A DNA stretch of 64,000 nt, taken from positions 15,686,001 to 15,750,000 of the forward strand of contig CM065304.1 in NCBI GenBank assembly GCA_033032175.1. Reading direction: 5' to 3'. Every line of letters starts with the position of its first letter. Within the stretch, counting starts at the first letter, position 1. The stretch comes from Saturnia japonica. Taxonomy: Eukaryota > Arthropoda > Insecta > Lepidoptera > Saturniidae. The position numbers and the translations under genes were made by a program. Below are positions 58,030 to 64,000 of the stretch, piece after piece. The notes under the pieces were generated by a model. It did no database searches. It saw nothing but the letters and a program-made list of their open reading frames with translations, and was not told where the DNA came from.

Positions 58030-58610
58030 GCTTCGTGTTCCACAATTCATTTTCACTAAAGCGGCATTATTTCAATATATTTTACAATTTGTCTGGGCTC
58101 TTTGTGTTCCACATCAATTACTCTGGATTTTACATTTTTATTGACCACTAGAAAACGATCATTAGATTTAATAACTTTTCCAAAGCAACATTTCGATAGC
58201 TCTTATAGTTTGGCAAGGCTGTTAGGGTTCCACATCAGGTAATCCAGACCTTCGATTTTTATTTGCCATCAGAAAACGCTTCTCAGATAATTAAATATTT
58301 TTTACTAAGGCGGCATTTTGATAGCTTTTATAGTTAGTGGGTCTGTTAGGGTTCCACATCAGGTACTCCAGACCTTCGATTTTTATTTGCTATCAGAAAA
58401 CGCTCATCAGATTATGAAATCATTTTTACTAAGGTGGCATTTTGATAGTTCTTATAGTTTGCCAGAGCTCTTAGGGTTCCATATCAGGTAGGTATTTCGA
58501 CTTTTGTGCCATCAGGAAAAACTCATCAGCTAATTAAATCATCTTAATTAGATGGTATTTCGATATCTCTAACAGTTTGGCTGGACTCTTGGATTTCACG
58601 ACAGGGTCGG
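58030..58610. repeat. Minisatellite, about five units of 117-125 bp
   Basis: Landmarks recur in order: GTTCCACATCAGGTA (about 58228, 58351, and ATATCAGGTA near 58480), CGATTTTTATTTGC, CATCAGAAAACGCT, TTTTTACTAAGGCGGCATTT and GATAGCT-TTATAGTTTG. Anchor spacing is about 121, 124, 125 and 117 bases. The first unit is shortened. Units diverge by point changes and small indels; the outer ones are the most different. Confidence 0.85.
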
Positions 58611-59540
58611 ATCTTCTAAAATCCAAGTTTTGATAGTTTTATCTTTATGTAGGTGTTAAATTTAGCAAAGAAATTTTAGTTCTCTAGATATTGGAGAAGC
58701 ACTACTTCTATTTTGATGATCATGAATTAGTCAAAGTCGAATTTTCGTAACTTTGCATCCATTTAACTTCTAAACGGATGAAACTATAAACTTTATGAAA
58801 CTTGAAATTGTAGGGTTCCTCAAGTACTCTTGGTAAACAGAATTTCAGTTTTCTACAACAAACAGGCAATAAAATACGCCGAAATACTCCCAGTAAAGAT
58901 AGTAGGGCCGTGCCTTGTACTCCACTTGGCGGGGGCACTGCTGTGCCAATCAGGGACCCCAGGTATTTTATTAAATTTAAATAGTCAGATATTTTATAAA
59001 GGCGCTGGAGCTTGTAACTTCTGAAATCCACAATGAGCCTATATTATCCATTGAAAAGGATAGGAAAGTGGATTTTGAAAATTTGATCGAATATTTTAGC
59101 TAAATAATGTTAGGTAAGCACATTGTATATTTTTGGTTTTGTTATGAAACCATAGCATCGTGGTTAAGTATTGTTAATACTCGTATCAAGCATAGATTCA
59201 TCAAGTTCAAAATATGTTGATTTGTTCCGTCAGCTGGACCGGAGAGGTAGTCAAAATATGAAAACAAGATTTCCCAAGAGCAGACACAAAAAATTATATA
59301 TAACTTGTCTAAATATTAATCATTTTATTATTTCATTTAACTATTTAAAACATCTTACAGATCTTACAGATTCCAAATTTACCATTATTTGTATTAAATA
59401 CTGAATAGATATTATATTTATAGCTAGCCCGACAGTCGTTGTTGCAAGGGCCGGCCTCCTCTACCGATACGTCATATTAAATAACATATTATTTATTATT
59501 AATATGTCGAAAAATCGTCGATATGATTATGAAATACGTA
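58611..59540. other. Unassigned AT-rich stretch
   Basis: Open frames at 58720-59031 (minus) and 59171-59404 (plus) show no recognisable domain. CACTTGGCGGGGGCACTGCT near 58925 is GC-rich without an assignable role. Confidence 0.4.
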
Positions 59541-59544
59541 CTAA

Positions 59545-59790
59545 TGACTTAGTATTCGTACTTTTGACCCGTACCATATTGGCTGGGCGCGATAACAACA
59601 TGTGTGCGTTGTGATCGCAAGCATTTTATAAGCAGGAAACGACTAGCTTGGAGAGGATTCTCACTTCAGACGTGAAACGGAAGCAATCACACTTGAGCTA
59701 TCGGATCGTGAAGACCTCACTGTTAATTAGTCGATTACAATAAACAACCGGTTTCTGAGTACGCCTCGCTGCGACGTATAATACAGTTGT
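59545..59790 (+). repeat. Probable solo LTR
   Basis: The stretch has LTR-like order: a TATA-like box (CATTTTATAAGCAGGAAACG, about 59620), a GC-richer transcribed segment, then AATAAA in TTACAATAAACAACCGG (about 59738) and a short tail ending near ACAGTTG. Composition differs from the surroundings. No matching copy occurs in the window and ends are not certain. Confidence 0.4.
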
Positions 59791-61129
59791 TCTGCTCTTT
59801 CCGGTAGTTCACGACCCGACGACAGTGCCACTTACTTACATCCTTTTAGCTATCGTCTCGATAGAACAAATATGTAAATTTGAGCTGAATCGGTTTAATC
59901 GTTCAGAAGTTATAAAATCACTAACAGATGCACACAATATTTTTACTATAAGAAGATATACTTCCGTTATATTGAAAATTTAAAGTCTTTTATGGTAAGC
60001 TATTTATATTGTCCTAAGCAAACATGCCTTGTAGTTAAGTGTGCATTACATATACTCAATGCATATCTAGTAATAAATAAACCTTCGTCAGCCTTAATTT
60101 CTTTATTATTAGACTTTAGTCCGTTAATAGCATTATAATATTTCACAGATCACCTCTGTCTTGAACCCGAAATACGTAAATACTACACAATAAACATCGT
60201 AACAGCAATAGTTTTATTACAATGGGACGTAAACCGAAACAAATCGCAACTATAGAAACATTTCAAGATCGAATTGTGTCTTGCAGACATACGACTTTAT
60301 GTATCCACACAAAGTAATATAATTGACGTTAATATTATGTATTTAACTATTATTTCATTAAACTGTTAACTTATCCCAACAATCCCAATAAAAATATGTA
60401 GTTTTAAAAAAAACTAAAAAACACTCATTTATCAGCCACTAAAAATAATAAAATATCTAAATCGATATAAGTACCGAATTTTATCATTGCCAATATTTTC
60501 GGTAGTTGTAATTATTGCAGGGTGTTACTAGCAGCCACTGAAAAATTCCACTATCCATCTCCTTGCTACAACATTATCAGATTAACTCCAAGATACCAAA
60601 TTCGTTTTGTCATTGGAACTATTATACATATACTCGTACATACAAAGTTTCATTTCCATACGACATTATGTAGATTAAAATTGACTTAAATTTGATTACA
60701 TTGTTTGTTAGTTAGGTACAAGTGAAGTTAATAATGAAAGCATGTCTCGGTTGGTATGATTTGTCTATAAAAAGTAGTGAAATCTCATAAACAACAAGTA
60801 TATTTTATATATCTACATTGACCAGCGGCGTTAGATTAGAAGTGGATTAAATTTTCCCTTTGGAAAGTAAATAATTTTGTCTGTTTGCAATAATACTAAA
60901 ATTGAAACTTGTTAGACATTTAGTGTTGTTATCAAGTCAACGTTTTAATTACATAATAAACGTCAATGATTTGTGTTGTTTTAAATTCTCCTTAATTTTT
61001 ATACATACAATTAATAAATTTCAAATTTGTTTGTAATGTCTATTTAACAGCTTTTTTCTAAATGTATATGAAAGTATTTACGGTACATATGATTTTTTTT
61101 AATTTTGTATCCGGGTAATCTCCGAAACG
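59791..61129. other. AT-rich stretch, no gene recognised
   Basis: About 1.3 kb with only fragments of dispersed-repeat phrases (for example GTTCAGAAGTTATAAAATCA near 59900). No coding evidence. Confidence 0.4.
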
Positions 61130-61369
61130 GTTGGACCGATTTTCACGAGACTTTTACTCGATCGAGCTGGTTGACGATGATATTGGCAATCCTTCTGCAG
61201 CTTCTCTGTAAGCTCATCTGGTGTTTCTCCCTCAAACACATATATCTGATTCTTGTGTCTTTTTACCACAGAATTATTAGAATTTATTTTAACTAAGTAC
61301 GTACTTTTCCCTACTTTCTTTAGTATTTCCGCCTTTTCCCATTTTTTAAATCTACTGTAATAAACTTTG

Positions 61370-62042
61370 AGTAAAACTATTTATCCAATTGAAAAATAAA
61401 TTTCCCTTCTTCCACAATGACAAGGGTGATGGCCGTATAAAATCTAGTCTACAGCGTAGTTTCCTACCGAATAGAACCTCCCCAGGAGAAAGATTTGTAG
61501 AAGAATGCTCTGAATTCCTATAATTTATTAAAAATTAATTTAATCTTACGTTAATATCTTTTTTATTACTGCCTGCTAACATGAAACACTTTAACGCTCT
61601 TTTTATAATTTTAACGTAGATCTCTGCTTGCCCATTACTAGCTGGTTGGTAAATAGGAGAAGTCACATGATTGATGCCATTATCCGAACAAAATTTCGAG
61701 AATTCCGTTGAAACAAAATACCATTATCAGTACAAATAGCATAAAATAAACCAAATCTCGCCATTAACTCACATAATTTCTCAATAAATATTCTAGACCT
61801 ATGACCGCCACTAACATCAAAAACTTCTACTCATTTTGAATACGCATCTACTATGACTAAATAGGTTTTACTATTTATAGGGCCTAAAAGATCAATATGT
61901 ACTCTGTACCACGGCTCCCGCGGATAAGGCCACGGTGTGAACGATGCACGGGGCGGGGCGGGGCGTAGTTGTGTGCAGATATCACACGCTGCCACAACTT
62001 GTTCTATATAGTGTGTCTGTGGATATCCACAGTAAGACCAGG
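61370..62042 (-). pseudogene. Mag-like pol relic: integrase core and C-terminus
   Basis: Past the TAG the same frame continues with the CxxC pair (VAACDICTQLRPAPP), WYRVHIDLLGPINSKTYLVI (first catalytic D) and CTDNGILFQRNS (second D); another frame gives PASNGQAEIYVKIIKRALKC (catalytic E). SPGEVLFGRKLRCRLDFIRP is the usual C-terminal motif. Stops occur near 61836 and frames shift more than once. Confidence 0.75.
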
Positions 62043-62699
62043 CTACCAGAACCTAGAACGAGCTTCTACCTTCATTTTAGCTATCCCTAGATGACCCCTG
62101 TGTAATTCTTTAATGATATCCTTTCTTAAAATTTTTGGACTCACTACCTTTGTACCTCTTAATAGACATTTATCTTCAACTGCAAGTTCAAATCGACAAT
62201 TATAATACTTTTTTAACTTAATATCATTTACTTTTTGTGGCCAATCGTCTAATACATATTTAATAACTTGTGACAAAACACTATCAGCATGTGTCGATTT
62301 TAAGCTGAGAAAGTGTGACGGGCGGCGAATCAGACCGCCATACAAAATTAATATAAGTAGCAATATTGCGATCAGAGCGCGAGGTGATCGCTCCGGTAGA
62401 TATACCGTGCGCGGGCGGTATTTTACATCACCGGCTCGCTCGACGCAGTTGAATTCATTTTGTTTACTACTTCCATACTCTAATACGTTTGATTTCGATA
62501 CCACTGATCTATTCAGATAATCAGCTGAATTGGATGCGCTATTAACATATTCAATCGTGTAGTTGTAAGCTGACAGAAATAACGCGTATCTTTGAAATCT
62601 GTTAGCAGACACTTGAGGAATGCCCTTATTTGAACCAAAAATAGATATAAGCGGCTTATGATCTGTTCTTAAAATGAAAGGTTCAGCGCGGCCATACAA
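62043..62699 (-). pseudogene. Mag-like pol relic: RNase H end and integrase zinc region
   Basis: Open frame of 218 codons: YGRAEPFILRTDHKPLISIF, ISVSAN-like PQVSANRFQRYALFLSAYNY, then a variable spacer, and KKYYNCRFELAVEDKCLLRG with IIKELHRGHLGIAKMKVEAR, the start of the integrase zinc-binding domain (HRGH). It ends at an in-frame TAG, 62045-62043, right before the second half of the zinc domain. Confidence 0.8.
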
Positions 62700-62700
62700 A

Positions 62701-63425
62701 TTATATATATATTATAATAGCCGTGGCCTCTTTTTGTATTTGGCTATATTGTTTTTCAGCTGAATTTAAAGACCGTGAAGCATAAGAGATGGGTTTCTCG
62801 ATATCACCTTCAACGCTTTGAGATAGTATTGCTCCTAACCCATGCGGCGACGCATCAACAGTTAATATTAACCTAGCATCAGGATTAAAATGAGCTAACG
62901 TGTTGTCTGATGAGAAATGCATTTCAATTGATTTGAAAATGTTTTCATGTACTTCTTCCCATTGCGATTTAACATTTTTCTGTAATAACCGGTAAAAGGG
63001 GCATTGAATATTAGATGCATCTTTTATAAACATTCTATAATAATTTACTAGTCCTAAAAAATATTTTGGGCTCAGACAAATTTTCAGGTCTTTTTGCATT
63101 CAACATAGCTTGTACTTTATCTGGGGATTTACGTAACCCATTTTTATTAATTATAAAGCCCAAATAAGATACACAGTCAACGAAAGTATCACACTTTTCT
63201 TTTTTTTTTAACTATCCTGCCTTCTCCAATCTCGTAAAAACTTCGTGAAGCTAAGCTACATGGCGTTCTTTAGTATCTGTGACCAATAAAACATCGTCTA
63301 AGCACTGTAAAACTCCATCTATATCGAAAAGAATGTTTTTATATGTGCGCTGAAAAATCGCAGGTGCACTTGACAATCCAAAGACTAATCTTGTATACTT
63401 ATAAAGCCCTTTGTGTGTATTAATA
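62701..63425 (-). pseudogene. Mag-like pol relic: RT palm/thumb and RNase H start
   Basis: The 63400-63230 part carries LVFGLSSAPAIFQRTYKN and CLDDVLLVTDTKERH; the catalytic box is CLDD in place of the usual YxDD, and frames break after it. The open frame 63099-62701 gives KYFLGLVNYYRMFIKDASN, LQKNVKSQWEEVHENIFKSI and the RNase H start ILTVDASPHGLGAILSQSVE with KPISYASRSLNSAEKQYSQI. Clearly non-functional. Confidence 0.8.
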
Positions 63426-64000
63426 TCAAGTTATATTTTGACAATCAGGATGTAATTTTAATGGACTGTAAGCACTAGACAGATCTAATTTCGAAAAAAA
63501 TAATCCATTGTGGAGCTTAGTAAAGAGGTCATCTACGCGAGGAAGTGGATAGTGTTCGACTAATAATTGTTTATTTAGTGTACACGAGTAATTTGCGCAC
63601 AATCGTAGACTTCCGTCGAATTTTAAAACTGGAACCACTGGGCTAGCATATTCCGATAAGGTCACGGGCTTATTTATTCACAGTTTCTCTAAGCGATATA
63701 ACTCTTGTTCTATCTTAGCTATCAAGGCAAAGGGTACAAGGTCGCGCTTTAATAAATTTCGTAACTGAACCTGGCTTTAAATCTAATTTTATTTCGAAAT
63801 CTTCAAAACTACCTCTTTTATTTGAAAATTAATTAGGATACAGTTTCGTAATTTTATTTATATCAAAAGAAACCCCACAAGACTTCCCTCGACTTATCCC
63901 CAAGTTAAATTTCGACATAAGATCGTGACCCAATAAAGGGCAACCTCCATTTTTTACAACGGTTACGTCAATATCTCTCATGATATCATTGTATCTAACC
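63426..64000 (-). pseudogene. Mag-like pol relic: protease end and RT fingers
   Basis: From the window edge downward: YNDIMRDIDVTVVKNGGCPL, then LGHDLMSKFNLGIS, the C-terminal part of the protease, a frame break near 63830-63720, and then YASPVVPVLKFDGSLRLCAN, LNKQLLVEHYPLPRVDDLFT and LFFSKLDLSSAYSPLKLHP, the RT finger and first palm motif (the D of LDLSSAY). It is fragmented by stops, for example TAA near 63828. Confidence 0.8.

Larger units (their letters stand above)
61130..64000 (-). mobile_element. Degraded Ty3/gypsy element, mag-like, cut by the window edge
   Basis: Minus-strand pol of an LTR retrotransposon in the order protease, reverse transcriptase, RNase H, integrase, running from the right edge to about 61130. 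It is interrupted by stops and frameshifts throughout. Sequence style resembles the mag lineage known from silkworm; the assignment is from family likeness only. The LTR at its 3' end was not identified; sequence near 61100-61150 (AATCTCCGAAACGGTTGGAC) is a different dispersed repeat. Confidence 0.8.

Noticed and set aside
55711..61000. Upstream exons of the phosphodiesterase
   Set aside because: I looked for the start of the PDE7 catalytic domain on the minus strand and saw no convincing match; a short exon could still be present.
1..64000. CRISPR arrays, bacterial operons, phage modules
   Set aside because: No regularly spaced short direct repeats and no prokaryotic gene organisation; the window is eukaryotic with spliced genes.

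Overview
The window looks like nuclear DNA of a moth or butterfly. It is AT-rich, has spliced genes with long introns, and is packed with repeat modules typical of Lepidoptera: jockey-like LINE tails, CTAG-ending non-autonomous Helitron-like elements, CsRn1/Kabuki-type and mag-like Ty3/gypsy elements, tRNA-derived SINE heads and mariner/Tc1 relics. It also carries a nuclear copy of a mitochondrial nad2 fragment that still uses TGA for tryptophan. The order Lepidoptera is inferred from this repeat content; I ran no database search.

The one clear host gene is on the minus strand and runs from about 55.7 kb to 11.2 kb. It is a cyclic-nucleotide phosphodiesterase closest to the PDE7 family. Seven exons can be placed with matching splice phases: 55710-55514, 52648-52517, 49768-49598, 14866-14626, 14451-13429, 13287-13001 and 11331-11227 (stop codon). 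The first five contain the metal-binding histidines and aspartates, the HDLDHPGVN signature and the conserved glutamine region. The rest encode a C-terminal tail of about 430 residues with six RRxS motifs, the classic PKA target pattern. Upstream exons (N terminus and start of the catalytic domain) were not found and are probably beyond the window or too short to see. The third intron is about 34.7 kb and holds most of the mobile DNA.

Layout: 0-11 kb is the 3' flank of the gene, with a DDE-transposase relic, jockey-like copy A, the nad2 NUMT and a mariner relic. 11-15 kb holds the 3' exons. 15-49.6 kb is the giant intron: a 0.8-kb tandem duplication, a Helitron-like element with jockey-like copy B inside it, a relic of a cysteine-rich multicopy insect gene family, further Helitron-like elements, LINE and Tc1 relics, a nearly complete CsRn1-type gypsy element (34.5-39.2 kb), and jockey-like copy C. 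49.6-55.7 kb holds the 5'-most visible exons, a pogo-like MITE, mariner pieces and SINEs. 55.7-64 kb has a minisatellite, a probable solo LTR and a degraded mag-like gypsy element cut by the window edge.

I found no CRISPR array, bacterial operon, rRNA gene or intact tRNA gene. Nothing amounts to a clearly new biological system. The most interesting items are the RRxS-rich tail of the phosphodiesterase, the set of four complete A|TC...CTAG|T elements, the LINE 3' stem-loop kept in three copies, and a TIR-bounded element with an unrecognised ORF.
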